64,000 nucleotides of DNA from an uncultured Pontibacter sp. (GCA_947499125.1 CANMMP010000001.1:124001-188000), one strand, 5' to 3'; positions 44,919 to 55,189 are shown, counted from the first letter of the stretch. Translations and numbers: made by a program. The notes: generated by a model not told the origin, from the letters alone.

Positions 44919-45638
44919 GTGCACATATTTTATACTCCTGATATCACCTCTGAATTCTATACTTTAAACGAAGAAGAATCGAAACACTGTACGCGGGTGT
45001 TGCGCTTGCAACCCGGCGACACAGTGTATCTGGTTGATGGTGTCGGTGGACTTTATACTTCGATTATACAGGATGCAAACCATAAAAAGTGTAAGCTGCA
45101 GATAATCGATAAGCAGATAGAATATGGCAAGTTGCCGTACGTCTCTCATATAGCTGTGGCACCCACCAAAAACATGGACCGCATGGAATGGTTTGTTGAG
45201 AAGGCAGTTGAAATTGGAGTGAATGAAATAACTTTCCTGCTATGTGAGCATTCTGAACGTCGGCAGTTACGCCTCGACAGGCTGGAAAAGATAGCAGTAA
45301 GTGCCATGAAGCAATCTCAGAAAGGATATTTGCCGTTGCTGAACGACCTTACTCCTTTCCATAAGTTTGTGCAGCAGGCCCACCACGAGCGCACCTTTAT
45401 TGCTCACCTGGAAGATGATGCAACTAAAAGTATAAAAGACTACTATACTCCACTCGATCCGCACTGCATTTTAATAGGCCCTGAAGGCGATTTTTCTTCT
45501 TCTGAGATACAGGAAGCCTATAAATTGGGCATCAGGCCAGTTACGCTTGGTAATAGCAGACTGCGCACTGAAACAGCTGCGCTTGTAGCCTGCCATACCT
45601 TGCAGGTGCTACACGAAATACATGATACGTTGCGTTAG
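44919..45638 (+). CDS. rsmE: 16S rRNA (uracil-1498-N3)-methyltransferase
   Basis: SPOUT-class methyltransferase acting on U1498 in the 30S subunit. An N-terminal PUA-like domain (SKHCTRVLRLQPGDTVYLVDG) precedes the trefoil-knot SAM site with GPEGDFSSSE and LGNSRLRTETAAL. 239 aa. The start is a GTG at 44919. The DUF4159 gene starts 21 bases downstream, so the two may be cotranscribed. Confidence 0.93.
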   Translation: MHIFYTPDITSEFYTLNEEESKHCTRVLRLQPGDTVYLVDGVGGLYTSIIQDANHKKCKLQIIDKQIEYGKLPYVSHIAVAPTKNMDRMEWFVEKAVEIGVNEITFLLCEHSERRQLRLDRLEKIAVSAMKQSQKGYLPLLNDLTPFHKFVQQAHHERTFIAHLEDDATKSIKDYYTPLDPHCILIGPEGDFSSSEIQEAYKLGIRPVTLGNSRLRTETAALVACHTLQVLHEIHDTLR

Positions 45639-45659
45639 ATCTATACTATAAACTATAAC

Positions 45660-46331
45660 ATGAAGAGAACCCTGCTCCTGCTATTTCTGGTTTTGATTAC
45701 CTCGCCCCTGGTGGCGCAGCGTTATAGTTTTAAAATTGCCAAACTAAAGTATAGCGGTGGCGGCGACTGGTACGCCAATAAAACATCCCTGCCAAACCTG
45801 ATCAGGTTCTGTAACCAAAACTTGAACATGAACATTAAGCCAGACGAAGATGTGGTAGAGATCGGTAGTCAGGAGTTATTTGCTTATCCTTTTGTGCACA
45901 TGACAGGGCATGGCAACGTTGTTTTTTCGGATTCGGATGCGCAGAACTTACGGAACTACCTCATTAGCGGCGGCTTTCTGCACATCGACGACAACTATGG
46001 GTTAGATAAGTATATCCGGAAGGAAATGAAGAAAGTGTTTCCGGAGTATGAGTTTGTAGAGTTGCCTTTTAATCACCCGATCTATAAACAGAAATTTACT
46101 TTTAAGAATGGGCTACCAAAAATACATGAGCACGATAACAAGCCGCCCCAGGGTTTTGGCATAATTCACGAAGGTAGATTAGTGTGTTTTTATAGTTATG
46201 AAACCGACCTGGGCAATGGTTGGGAAGATGCCGAAGTACATAACGACCCAGAAAATAAGCGTAGGGAAGCCCTGCAAATGGGTGTAAACATAATTACCTA
46301 CGTCTTGACGCAGGGCAGTGGCTTACAATAG
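45660..46331 (+). CDS. DUF4159 domain protein, secreted
   Basis: A signal peptide (residues 1-19, ending PLVAQ) precedes a DUF4159 domain, a glutamine-amidotransferase-like fold of unknown role. Family features are KYSGGGDWYANKTSLPNLI, PFVHMTGHGNVVFSD, the segment GGFLHIDDNYGLDKYIR and FPEYEFVELPFNHPIY. 223 aa. It ends convergently with the minus-strand gene at 46358, with a 12-base palindrome TTCGAGCTCGAA in the gap. Confidence 0.88.
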   Translation: MKRTLLLLFLVLITSPLVAQRYSFKIAKLKYSGGGDWYANKTSLPNLIRFCNQNLNMNIKPDEDVVEIGSQELFAYPFVHMTGHGNVVFSDSDAQNLRNYLISGGFLHIDDNYGLDKYIRKEMKKVFPEYEFVELPFNHPIYKQKFTFKNGLPKIHEHDNKPPQGFGIIHEGRLVCFYSYETDLGNGWEDAEVHNDPENKRREALQMGVNIITYVLTQGSGLQ

Positions 46332-46357
46332 ATTCGAGCTCGAAATGGATTTAGTAA

Positions 46358-46858
46358 TTAGTATCTTCTGTTAAAGATCTCAGAAAGTATAAATGCCTCG
46401 CGGGCTGTAGCCGGATTTCGAAGTATAGACGGGTCGAATGCTTTATGGTACCTGGTTTCCTTTATAGTATAAGCTTCAGGAGTTTGGTAGCGCTCAATTG
46501 TTCTCCGCTTCGGAAACTGCTTCTCTAACGATATCGGTTCTCTAACCGGTGCTTCATAAGATAGCACTTCTCTTTTCTTTGGGATATTAACTTGTTGTAG
46601 GGCTGGTACAGGCACCAATTCCCTTGCCTCTGACCTGGCTTGCTCTATTTTAGGCTGTAGCTCTTTTAAAATATCCTCAAACGATGTTACAGGCACCGAT
46701 GGCCTGCGTGGCGTTTCGGTTCGTTGTACAGGTGGCTCATTCTCATCCCTGAACTTTTTAGGTTGTCCCGGATCATCTTTAAAGAATTTGCGCCAGTTAC
46801 TGAAAATAAAGTAACCGATCGCCAGCAGTATATAGAAAATGAATTTAAAATCTTCCAT
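46358..46858 (-). CDS. Single-pass membrane protein of unknown function
   Basis: One N-terminal transmembrane helix (about 5-21, FIFYILLAIGYFIFSN) is followed by a charged, Pro/Arg-rich, probably disordered cytosolic region and a short conserved-looking C-terminal motif (ATAREAFILSEIFNRRY). 166 aa, divergent from smc. This layout is common in Bacteroidota next to housekeeping genes, but I know no function. Confidence 0.65.
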   Translation of the reverse strand: MEDFKFIFYILLAIGYFIFSNWRKFFKDDPGQPKKFRDENEPPVQRTETPRRPSVPVTSFEDILKELQPKIEQARSEARELVPVPALQQVNIPKKREVLSYEAPVREPISLEKQFPKRRTIERYQTPEAYTIKETRYHKAFDPSILRNPATAREAFILSEIFNRRY

Positions 46859-46996
46859 CAGGATGTCTTATTATCAAATATAGTCAATTTAAAGTATAAA
46901 TACACTTAAATTATAGTTGTAACACGGCAAAGTATAGAATTTGTAAAAACTATAGTTTTAAGCGCGCTATACTATCTCAGATACGAGAAATAGTCT

Positions 46997-47004
46997 TATT
47001 TTTG
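46997..47004 (+). promoter_or_regulatory. -7 promoter element of smc
   Basis: TATTTTTG matches TAnnTTTG, 33 bases before the smc ATG. The gap also contains the palindromic word AACTATAGTT. Confidence 0.45.
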
Positions 47005-47037
47005 AGATTGGAATTCAGATTTTTCTGCTTTTAGCGA

Positions 47038-50000
47038 ATGCAAGTATCAAGATTAGAGATCAAAGGCTTCAAGAGTTTCGGCGACCGTGTGGTCATCAAC
47101 TTCGACGAAGGTATAACAGGAATTGTAGGGCCGAATGGCTGCGGTAAATCTAACGTGGTGGATGCCATACGTTGGGTGCTCGGCGAACAGAAAACCCGAA
47201 ACCTGCGCTCCGACAAAATGGAGAACGTGATATTTAACGGTTCCAAAACCCGCAAGCCGGTACAAATGGCTGAAGTTTCTATCACTTTTGATAACAATCG
47301 TGGTGTACTGCCAACTGAATATTCGCAGGTTACTGTAACGCGCCGCTACCACCGCTCCGGCGACAGCGAATACCTCTTAAACGGAGTGCCTTGCCGCCTG
47401 AAAGACATCAACGAACTTTTCCTAGACACTGGTATTGGCTCGGATAGCTATGCGATCATAGAGTTGAAAATGGTGGACGAGATCCTGAACGATAAGGAAA
47501 ACTCACGCCGCTTATTGTTTGAGGAAGCTGCCGGTATCTCTAAGTTCCGTGTTCGTAAAAAGCAGACCCTAAAAAAGCTGGAAGAAACTGATGCTGACCT
47601 TGAACGCGTGGAAGACGTGTTGTTTGAGATCGGCAAGAACATGAAGACGCTGGAAAGACAAGCTAAACAAGCTATTAAGTATTTCCAGTTAAAGGAAGAC
47701 TACAAGAAACATAGTCTGGAATTTGCCCGTCGTAACATAAGCCAGTACCAGCAAACCATGGAACGCCTGGAGCAGGATGTACAGCGCGAAACAGAACTGA
47801 AAGAAGTTTATGTAGGCGCAGTTACGGAAGCGGAAGATGCGATCGCTGACCAGAAAGAAGAACTAAACCGCACGCAGGAACAACTTGGCGAAATGCAGAA
47901 AACCATGCAGGTACAAACTGCCAAGCTGCGCCAACTGGAGAACGATATCAAACTAAAAGCTGAAAGAAGCACCTATCTTACTGAGCGGGTAACGCAGCTT
48001 CGCCAGCAAATAAGCCAGGACTCTTCCAATGTAGAGCATATACAGGAAAGTATAGTGGAGCTACATAATGAACTGGAAACTGTACAGGATCAGTTTGGCG
48101 CAGCTGAAGAACAGGTGCAGGCCTTACGTGAACAGTTGCAGGACGCACAAGAGCAAAAGCAAACCTTACAGGATTCGCAGCAGGATCTGAGTTTACAGCA
48201 CCGCGACAAGCAGAACGCTGTATTCCAGCACCACAAGCAGCTTGAGATAAGTAATGTACAGATACAAAGTATAGTTTCGGACCTGGACCGTATGGACCAG
48301 CAGCAATTAACTGCTGATGAAGATGCGCAGCTATTGGCAGAGCAACTACAGGAGGCCCAGGAACTTTTGGAAACTACAACTACTGAGTTGGTTAGCCTGC
48401 AAGCCAAAGAAGAAACTTTACTGCACAACATTGAGAAGACGGAACAAGACATTGAAGTTCTGAAAGCGGACCTTGTTGACCTGAATCGTAAACGCGACTC
48501 GAAACAAAATCAATATAACCTCACAAAATCGCTGGTCGAGAATATGGAGGGCTATCCGGAAGCTATAAAATATTTGGCCCAGTCCGGCGATTGGAAAAAG
48601 CCAGCTCCTCTCCTTTCGGATATTATAGTGTGTGAGTCAGCTTATAAAGGCTTGATCGAAGCATATCTGGAGCAGTACATGACTTACTTTGTTGTGGATG
48701 AACTTCAGGATGCTGTAACTGCCGTTGATTTGCTTAAAGAGCAGAATAAGGGCCGCGCAAACTTTATTATACTTTCAGAAATAGAAGAACTTGAACCAAC
48801 TGCTACTTACTCTGAAAGCGACCTGAAGGCAGCTTACGAGGTAGTTAAAGCAGATAAAAAGTATAGCGACCTGGTAAAGTATATGCTGCGCAACGTTTAC
48901 ATTTCTGACGATGCTGATTTTTATACTTCAGACTATAAGATCATCTTATTAAAAGATGGTTCTGCCATTAAAAAGCCTCTAAGCTTATCAGGGGGCTCGG
49001 TTGGTGTGCTGGATGGTAACCGCCTTGGTCGTAAACAGAACCTGGAAATGCTTTCTAAAGAAGTAGAAGAGCTTACTCACCAGACTGATATACTCCAAAG
49101 CCGTGTAAATGCCCAGCAACAGATCCTGTTAAACTATAAAAGCGAATCGCAGAAAGAGCGTATCAAAGAGCTGGAGCGCGAAGTGTCTAAAATGCAGCAG
49201 GAATTATTAACTGTTCGCATTATGCATGAGCAGCATCAGCAGAACAGGCAAAACTATACTCAGAAGAAAGAAGAACTACTGCAGCGCAAAGACGAGTTAA
49301 GTAAACTTTTCCTAGAGATGTCGCCGGTAGCTGAGACAGACCAACTGGAACTGAAGCGCCTAGAGGAAGAACTGGCAGTCTATACTTCGCAACTGAACCG
49401 CCAGCAGGAACAGATCGCGGTTATAAATGGCATGTATAACCAGGAGAACATCCAGTTTCACCAGTTAAAGAACCGTTTTGCAAGCTTACAGCAAGAGATC
49501 AGCTATAAACAGAAAACAGTTGAATCGAACCTGGAGCGAATTGAAGGCCTGAAACAGGAAATGGCCCGATCGGAAGAAGAAACGGCTGTTGCTACCGACT
49601 TTATAGAAGAGAACGAAGCCATAGTGGAACAAATGACCGAAGCACGTCAGGAGTTTGGCTATGAACTGGAGGCGATCGAGAAGAAATACTTTACGCTGCG
49701 TGGCGAACTGGACGAGAAAGATAAAACAATTCGTGAATTGCAGCGCAAACGCCAGAATGCAGATGAACTTTTGATGCGTATGCAACAAGCCCTGAACGAT
49801 ACTAAAATAAAACTGGTATCGGTGCAGGAGCGCCTGGCAGTAGAATTCAACATCGAAACAGAAGACCTGTACCTGCCAGCTGACGAAAGTATAGAAATGC
49901 CTACAGAAGAACTAGGCAAATATATTTCCGACCTGCGTGCCAGTATCGACAGAATGGGCCCTGTGAACGCGATGGCTGCCGAGGCTTATACGGAGATAGA

Positions 50001-50559
50001 AGAGCGTAATAACTTCATTACAGAGCAGCGCAACGACCTTGTAAACGCTAAGAACACTCTGCTCGATACGATCAATGAAATTGACACAGTAGCCAAGGAG
50101 AAATTCCTGGAGTCGTTCAATGAGATAAAGGGCAACTTTATACGCGTGTTCCGCAGCCTGTTTACCGACGAAGATAATTGCGACCTGGTAATAACAGACC
50201 CAACTAACCCGCTGGAGTCTAAGATCGAGATCATGGCACAGCCGAAAGGCAAGCGCCCGTTAACTATAAACCAGCTGTCAGGTGGCGAGAAGACCCTTAC
50301 AGCTATTTCTTTGCTGTTCGCTATTTACCTCCTAAAACCAGCTCCGTTCTGTATTTTTGATGAGGTAGATGCCCCACTTGATGATGCCAATATCGACAAG
50401 TTCAACAACATCATCCGTACCTTCTCAAACGAATCGCAGTTTATAGTTGTGACACATAACAAGCGAACGATGGCCTCTACAGATGTGATGTATGGAATCA
50501 CCATGATCGAAGCCGGTATCTCCAGAGTTATACCTGTAGACCTGAGACAGATCGCATAA
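47038..50559 (+). CDS. smc: Chromosome segregation protein SMC
   Basis: ATPase of the bacterial condensin complex, organising and segregating the chromosome. Walker A GPNGCGKS (31-38) and VVDAIRWVLGE form the N-terminal head. Two long Q/E/L-rich coiled coils (about 165-500 and 660-1000) flank the hinge (about 503-650, from GYPEAIKYL). The C-terminal head has LSGGEKTLTA (about 1079) and Walker B FCIFDEVDAPLDD (about 1104). 1173 aa, complete. No scpA or scpB nearby. Ends at a terminator (50583-50616). Confidence 0.97.
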   Translation: MQVSRLEIKGFKSFGDRVVINFDEGITGIVGPNGCGKSNVVDAIRWVLGEQKTRNLRSDKMENVIFNGSKTRKPVQMAEVSITFDNNRGVLPTEYSQVTVTRRYHRSGDSEYLLNGVPCRLKDINELFLDTGIGSDSYAIIELKMVDEILNDKENSRRLLFEEAAGISKFRVRKKQTLKKLEETDADLERVEDVLFEIGKNMKTLERQAKQAIKYFQLKEDYKKHSLEFARRNISQYQQTMERLEQDVQRETELKEVYVGAVTEAEDAIADQKEELNRTQEQLGEMQKTMQVQTAKLRQLENDIKLKAERSTYLTERVTQLRQQISQDSSNVEHIQESIVELHNELETVQDQFGAAEEQVQALREQLQDAQEQKQTLQDSQQDLSLQHRDKQNAVFQHHKQLEISNVQIQSIVSDLDRMDQQQLTADEDAQLLAEQLQEAQELLETTTTELVSLQAKEETLLHNIEKTEQDIEVLKADLVDLNRKRDSKQNQYNLTKSLVENMEGYPEAIKYLAQSGDWKKPAPLLSDIIVCESAYKGLIEAYLEQYMTYFVVDELQDAVTAVDLLKEQNKGRANFIILSEIEELEPTATYSESDLKAAYEVVKADKKYSDLVKYMLRNVYISDDADFYTSDYKIILLKDGSAIKKPLSLSGGSVGVLDGNRLGRKQNLEMLSKEVEELTHQTDILQSRVNAQQQILLNYKSESQKERIKELEREVSKMQQELLTVRIMHEQHQQNRQNYTQKKEELLQRKDELSKLFLEMSPVAETDQLELKRLEEELAVYTSQLNRQQEQIAVINGMYNQENIQFHQLKNRFASLQQEISYKQKTVESNLERIEGLKQEMARSEEETAVATDFIEENEAIVEQMTEARQEFGYELEAIEKKYFTLRGELDEKDKTIRELQRKRQNADELLMRMQQALNDTKIKLVSVQERLAVEFNIETEDLYLPADESIEMPTEELGKYISDLRASIDRMGPVNAMAAEAYTEIEERNNFITEQRNDLVNAKNTLLDTINEIDTVAKEKFLESFNEIKGNFIRVFRSLFTDEDNCDLVITDPTNPLESKIEIMAQPKGKRPLTINQLSGGEKTLTAISLLFAIYLLKPAPFCIFDEVDAPLDDANIDKFNNIIRTFSNESQFIVVTHNKRTMASTDVMYGITMIEAGISRVIPVDLRQIA

Positions 50560-50582
50560 ACTATAGCTCAACTATAAAACAG

Positions 50583-50616
50583 AAAAGCTCCTGAATGTAT
50601 AATTCAGGAGCTTTTT
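50583..50616. terminator. Bidirectional terminator between smc and the second YjbR gene
   Basis: AAAAGCTCCTGAAT (50583-50596) pairs with ATTCAGGAGCTTTT (50602-50615), loop about five bases. Confidence 0.92.
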
Positions 50617-50634
50617 CCTTAAATACTATAGCCT

Positions 50635-50985
50635 TTAAACTATAGCATCAATCTCTTTTTGCAGCTTTTTGGTGAGCTTAGACTTAACCAAACCATAACT
50701 CTGCTTAACATAAGTTTCCCACTCATTATTAGTAAGGCCACTCCAGTCCTGCACACTCACCCATTTGTTGCGGGCCATATAAGGTGCCGGAACTATAGTT
50801 GGCCTACCTACCATTTCATCAAATTGCTCATCAGTAACTTTAAACGAAACTGAATGTGGCGCATCTATACTTGTCACGCAGAACATCTTCTCTCCTACTA
50901 AAAAGCAAAGATCAGCACCCCATTTAATATCTTCCGTTACACCCGGCAAACTTAAACAAAGTTCACGTAAGGCTTCAATATTCAT
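50635..50985 (-). CDS. MmcQ/YjbR family protein (copy 2)
   Basis: Second YjbR/MmcQ (DUF419) protein of the window: LRELCLSLPGVTEDIKWGADLCFLVGEKMFCV, with the first 20 residues aligning to the copy at 10697, then PYMARNKWVSV and a C-terminal SYGLVKSKLTKKLQ helix. The two share family pattern but are clearly diverged, so they are not a recent duplication. 116 aa. It lies 42 bases downstream of the PlsC-like gene on the same strand. Confidence 0.9.
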   Translation of the reverse strand: MNIEALRELCLSLPGVTEDIKWGADLCFLVGEKMFCVTSIDAPHSVSFKVTDEQFDEMVGRPTIVPAPYMARNKWVSVQDWSGLTNNEWETYVKQSYGLVKSKLTKKLQKEIDAIV

Positions 50986-51027
50986 AACCCAACAAGTTTA
51001 GGATTAATTGCTTATGAAACATGCAGA

Positions 51028-51579
51028 CTATTTTACACCCTGTTCCGGGTACTTGGCAGTTTTTGTACGATAGAAAGCCATAATCTTCTCAATATCAGCT
51101 TCCACATCGCCGGTCGGGTAAAAAGTCGGTCCGATACCTGCTTCCTTTTTTGAGTAATCAAGGTAACCTAACACGATCGGAACATTGGCTCCCAAGGCAA
51201 CATAGTAGAAGCCGCGTCGCCAGCGAGGCTGGTATTTACGTGTTCCTTCTGGTGTTACCATTACACACATATCTCCGGGAGTTTCCTCAAAGATCCGGAT
51301 CATGGCATCAACCATTTTAGTGTTCTTAGATCTGTCGATAGGTAAAGCACCTATAGAGCGTAGCAAGCCACCAAAAGGAAAACGCATGAATTCCTTTTTG
51401 ATAGTATAGCGAATGGGTGCATCCATGAGGTAAAAAGCAGCCCGCGCATAAACAAAATCCCAGTTACTGGTATGCGGAGCAGCAATCATTACACAACGGC
51501 GGTTTTCGGGCGTAAGGTTGCCATTAAGAGTCCAGCCGGTAGACTTAAAAAATAGTTTAGATAAAAATTTAGCGATCAT
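51028..51579 (-). CDS. 1-acyl-glycerol-3-phosphate acyltransferase-like protein (PlsC superfamily)
   Basis: Membrane-associated acyltransferase. The catalytic HxxxxD motif is H36-TSNW-D41 (APHTSNWD) and the acceptor motif is TPEGTRKY. Other helices match short PlsC-like proteins of about 180-200 aa. It may acylate lysophosphatidic acid or another lipid. 183 aa. Probably cotranscribed with the YjbR gene behind it. Confidence 0.85.
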   Translation of the reverse strand: MIAKFLSKLFFKSTGWTLNGNLTPENRRCVMIAAPHTSNWDFVYARAAFYLMDAPIRYTIKKEFMRFPFGGLLRSIGALPIDRSKNTKMVDAMIRIFEETPGDMCVMVTPEGTRKYQPRWRRGFYYVALGANVPIVLGYLDYSKKEAGIGPTFYPTGDVEADIEKIMAFYRTKTAKYPEQGVK

Positions 51580-51670
51580 GTATGTGTATTAGCTATGCTA
51601 AAGCCGGTAAATAAACTATAAATATAGTATAGCTTTAACTGAATGTATAAATACACACAAAAATACGCAA

Positions 51671-52303
51671 TTACAAACCAATTTTGATGACGTGCGCCCG
51701 CTTACGCAATAAATATGCCTGGAAACCTACTCCCAGCAAGGGGCCCATCGTAGTATACTCCTGCTTATCTTTTCGCTGCCTGAAGTACCTGAAATTTATC
51801 ATGGGCTCAATAGAGAATTTCTCGTTGAAGAAAAAAGCATAACCAACTCCAACCGATGCCTCCAATAAGTTAGACTGAAAGCCATCTGAGAAGTTATGCT
51901 TACCTAAACTGGCTCCTACTTCACCAAATACCCCATTGTCAAGGTAATATCGGGCAAAGGGACCAATCATGAAATGAGTTTCCCGGAAAGCTTCCTGTTC
52001 CGGATCGGAAGTCACTTTCTTGCTTTCGTGGAAAATGTTAAGGTTTAAGCCCACAGCCAGGTCATTCATCACAAAATAACCGTTCTTCGATTGCAGATTT
52101 ACCTGGATCTTACGCCCCTCTTCCGGTAAACCGTTCAGGCTATGTAAGTTGTCCTGAGTTTTGTAAGCAAAGCCACTTAAGTTGCCTCCAATTAAAATAG
52201 AGCCGTGTTTTACTTTTGCTTTAAACATAAAGCTCTCATTCTCCTGGGCTAAAACTATAAACGGGAAAAGGAATAACAGAAGTAAAATTCGCTTCATATA
52301 CAT
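51671..52303 (-). CDS. Outer-membrane beta-barrel protein
   Basis: Signal peptide (residues 1-20, ending VLAQ), then alternating strands with glycine/aromatic turns (SILIGGNLSGFAYKTQ, VFGEVGASLGKHNFSDG, FSIEPMINFRYFRQ), ending in VIKIGL. This is the pattern of a small 8-10-stranded barrel (OmpA/OmpX-like fold) of Bacteroidota. 210 aa. Two ATGs, two codons apart, are possible starts. Function unknown. Confidence 0.78.
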   Translation of the reverse strand: MYMKRILLLLFLFPFIVLAQENESFMFKAKVKHGSILIGGNLSGFAYKTQDNLHSLNGLPEEGRKIQVNLQSKNGYFVMNDLAVGLNLNIFHESKKVTSDPEQEAFRETHFMIGPFARYYLDNGVFGEVGASLGKHNFSDGFQSNLLEASVGVGYAFFFNEKFSIEPMINFRYFRQRKDKQEYTTMGPLLGVGFQAYLLRKRAHVIKIGL

Positions 52304-52470
52304 AAGTTTTAGGGTTCATCACTTATGTACGGAAAAATTATAATAAGATTTATATTTTTTCTATAATAATTCTATTGGACACTATAAAATTCTATATATC
52401 TACATATTTAGATAGTCAAGTCAATATTTTAGGCACTTCAGTTGACAGTTATACTCTTTGAAAGAGCTTG

Positions 52471-53238
52471 TTAATTGCTTTCTAATAATTGTCTTATATG
52501 CCTTTCCTGGTGCAAGGTATACCTGTATCCAATATCAAAAATTTCCTGAGCCTTGCTATAACTCATCAAGCGATAATATTTAAGTTCAGGAGGCTCTATC
52601 AGGAAATCGCAGAGATGCAGGCGCATTTTAACATTATTGTTTATAGCTAAATGCGCTGTACGCTCCACCATACTTCGCAAGGTTGTGATCTTAGCATTAT
52701 GATTTATGGGATTGACATGTACACCTATTTTTACGTCGCAATTCATGTGCAAAGGGTCGACAGGCATATTGTTTAGCAAACCACCATCATTCAGCAATTT
52801 CCCCTGGTATTGAATAGGGTGATACAATATTGGTACTGCCGAAGAAGCGATCAGTGGTTTAATGAGTTCACCTTCCGAAAAATAGACTACAACGCCTTCG
52901 TTCATTTCAGTGGCACTGATTATGACAGGCAGATTCAATTGCTCAAAAGTGGCATGTGGTCCGAGGTACTTCTCATACAGCTTCTCCACTTCATCGAGGT
53001 GCATAAAACCTATCTTCCCAAAAGCCGGCCTGATGATCTTAAAAATGCTTAGCTCACGTATAAGCTTCAGAATTTCATCAGGTGAAAAACCAGCCGCATA
53101 AAATACGCCAGCAATTGCACCGGAGCTTACACCCGAGATTATAGATACAGGTAACCCAAGTTCATCGAACGCTTTTAGTACACCCAGGTGCGCAATACCA
53201 CGGGCTCCTCCACCCGACAAGGCCATTCCAACTTTCAC
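52471..53238 (-). CDS. Patatin-like phospholipase
   Basis: Serine lipase of the patatin/RssA type. The oxyanion loop is GGGARG (9-14), the nucleophile elbow is GVSSG with S38, and the dyad aspartate is in NDGGLLNNMP near residue 170. No signal peptide, so cytosolic. 255 aa, complete. It lies five bases behind the MBL-hydrolase gene on the same strand, and the two are likely one transcript. Confidence 0.93.
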   Translation of the reverse strand: MKVGMALSGGGARGIAHLGVLKAFDELGLPVSIISGVSSGAIAGVFYAAGFSPDEILKLIRELSIFKIIRPAFGKIGFMHLDEVEKLYEKYLGPHATFEQLNLPVIISATEMNEGVVVYFSEGELIKPLIASSAVPILYHPIQYQGKLLNDGGLLNNMPVDPLHMNCDVKIGVHVNPINHNAKITTLRSMVERTAHLAINNNVKMRLHLCDFLIEPPELKYYRLMSYSKAQEIFDIGYRYTLHQERHIRQLLESN

Positions 53239-53242
53239 AGTT

Positions 53243-54085
53243 CTATAGTTCGCTTAAGCTGAAAGTTTCTTTTAGTCGCACGCCTTTTTCGGTGCGTTGT
53301 ACCGTGCAGCATTCATTCACGGCATCATGTTCAAAAAAGAGGACGTAGTTTTCGTCTGCTGCTTTATTCAGGAAATCCGCCTTTTCATCTAATGTAAGAA
53401 GTGGACGCGTATCGTAGCCCATTACATAAGGCAAAGGTATATGCCCCACTGACGGTAGCAGATCTGCCATATATACCAGCTTATGGCCTTTATAGTTCAT
53501 TACCGGCAACATCATTTTATCAGTGTGCCCATTCATGTATAAAACATCAAACTGAGGGATAGGTGAAGGTTTGCCAAGTTCAAAAAACTTAAGATGTCCG
53601 CTTTCCTGCATTGGTAATATATTTTCTTTCAGGAAAGATGCCTTCTCACGGGAATTAGGTTCAGTAGCCCATTTCCAGTGGTCAGCATTAGACCAGTAAG
53701 TCGCATTCGGGAAAACCAGTTCTAGGACTCCATCACCATTTTTATACTTTACACCGCCACCGCAATGGTCAAAATGCAGGTGTGTCAGGAACATATCTGT
53801 TATATCCTCTGATGTAAATCCGGCCTTATTAAGCGAGCTTTTCAGAGAGGCATCACCATGTAGATAGTAATGGCTGAAGAATTTTGCATCCTGCTTGTCT
53901 CCTATTCCATTATCGATTAGGATCAACCGGTTACCATCTTCAATTAAAAGGCAACGCATAGCCCAGCTGCATAGGTTGTTTTCATCTGACGGGTTCGTAC
54001 GCTGCCAGATAGTTTTTGGAACAACGCCAAACATAGCGCCCCCATCCAGCTTAAAAAATCCTGTATCAATAACGTGTAGTTTCAT
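53243..54085 (-). CDS. MBL-fold metallo-hydrolase
   Basis: Zinc hydrolase of the metallo-beta-lactamase superfamily: THLHFDHCGG with H102, H104, D106 and H107, a downstream GHTDKMMLPV histidine, and the C-terminal FEHDAVN. The N-terminal strand MKLHVIDTGFFKLDGG and IDNGIGDKQ resemble the AHL-lactonase-like group, but the substrate is unknown. 280 aa. First gene of a pair with the patatin gene. Confidence 0.9.
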   Translation of the reverse strand: MKLHVIDTGFFKLDGGAMFGVVPKTIWQRTNPSDENNLCSWAMRCLLIEDGNRLILIDNGIGDKQDAKFFSHYYLHGDASLKSSLNKAGFTSEDITDMFLTHLHFDHCGGGVKYKNGDGVLELVFPNATYWSNADHWKWATEPNSREKASFLKENILPMQESGHLKFFELGKPSPIPQFDVLYMNGHTDKMMLPVMNYKGHKLVYMADLLPSVGHIPLPYVMGYDTRPLLTLDEKADFLNKAADENYVLFFEHDAVNECCTVQRTEKGVRLKETFSLSEL

Positions 54086-54156
54086 AAGTTTTATAGTTTG
54101 AAAGTATAACTACGAAGCAATTCGATTTATACTTTGAGATCAGTTAAAGATATAAA

Positions 54157-54200
54157 ATGAAAAAGAGGCAGCAAAGTATAATATCTCTGCTGCCTCTTTT
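54157..54200 (-). terminator. Rho-independent terminator of accA
   Basis: AAAAGAGGCAGCA (54161-54173) pairs with TGCTGCCTCTTTT (54188-54200); the A-run at 54157-54164 gives the U-tract on the minus strand, 14 bases past the accA stop. Confidence 0.88.
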
Positions 54201-54214
54201 CAGTTATATAATGT

Positions 54215-55165
54215 CTATGCTTCCAGAACTACGCCCATATCCGAGAACTTGTCTATACGCTGCATAATCCGTTCTTCAGTATCTATGCTTTCTAGCTCAT
54301 CCAGAAGTTTGATGATCTCGCGCTTCAACATCTTCATCATCCTGTCGGGCTCGGTATGCGCGCCTCCCAGTGGCTCTTTAATGATACCATCGATGAGCTT
54401 ATGCTGTAACATGTCTTTAGCAGTGAGTTTAAGCGCTTCTGCTGCCTGTTCTTTATAGTTCCAGCTACGCCATAGTATAGACGAGCAAGATTCAGGAGAG
54501 ATAACCGAATACCATGTATTCTCCAGCATCATCACACGGTCGCCGATAGCTATACCTAATGCACCGCCTGAAGCACCTTCACCTATAATGATACAGATAA
54601 CAGGCACCTTCAGCATGAACATTTCTTTCAGGTTACGGGCAATTGCCTCCCCTTGTCCGCGCTCTTCTGCTTCTAAGCCTGGGAAAGCTCCAGGTGTATC
54701 GATCAGTGTCACGATTGGCTTGCCGAACTTCTCTGCCATTTTCATCAGGCGAAGTGCTTTACGGTAGCCTTCCGGGTTGGCCATACCAAAGTTACGCATC
54801 TGGCGCTGCTTCGTGTTACGACCCTTTTGCTGACCTATAAACATGATGCTGCGGCCTTCCACTTCACCGAAACCACCAACCATAGCCTTATCATCGCCTA
54901 CTGTACGGTCACCGTGCAGCTCTACAAACTTATCTGTAATGCCCTTAATGTAATCCAGGGTATATGGCCTGTCCGGGTGACGTGAAAGCTGTACGCGCTG
55001 CCAGCGGGTTAAATTGGCGTATGTTTCCTTTTTAAGGTTCTTGATCTTTTCTTCCAGAGCCTTTACCGCCTCCGAAACGTCTACTTGGCTTTCTGTAGCC
55101 AGTTTTTTCATTTCCTGCAGTTTGCCTTCTAAGGCAGCAATCGGCTGTTCGAAATCTAAAAGCAT
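54215..55165 (-). CDS. accA: Acetyl-CoA carboxylase carboxyltransferase, alpha subunit
   Basis: Transfers the carboxyl group from biotin to acetyl-CoA at the first step of fatty-acid synthesis, with AccD. Features are an N-terminal helical region ([19 protein letters not shown]), [46 protein letters not shown] and [18 protein letters not shown]. 316 aa, standard. Single gene; -7 element at 55190-55197. Confidence 0.96.
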   Translation of the reverse strand: MLLDFEQPIAALEGKLQEMKKLATESQVDVSEAVKALEEKIKNLKKETYANLTRWQRVQLSRHPDRPYTLDYIKGITDKFVELHGDRTVGDDKAMVGGFGEVEGRSIMFIGQQKGRNTKQRQMRNFGMANPEGYRKALRLMKMAEKFGKPIVTLIDTPGAFPGLEAEERGQGEAIARNLKEMFMLKVPVICIIIGEGASGGALGIAIGDRVMMLENTWYSVISPESCSSILWRSWNYKEQAAEALKLTAKDMLQHKLIDGIIKEPLGGAHTEPDRMMKMLKREIIKLLDELESIDTEERIMQRIDKFSDMGVVLEA

Positions 55166-55189
55166 ATTTTTCTCGCTTGTTATTCGCTA

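Noticed and set aside
46333..46344. Palindrome TTCGAGCTCGAA between convergent genes
   Set aside because: Only six bases per arm, no loop and no T-run, so not a credible terminator; no second copy seen.
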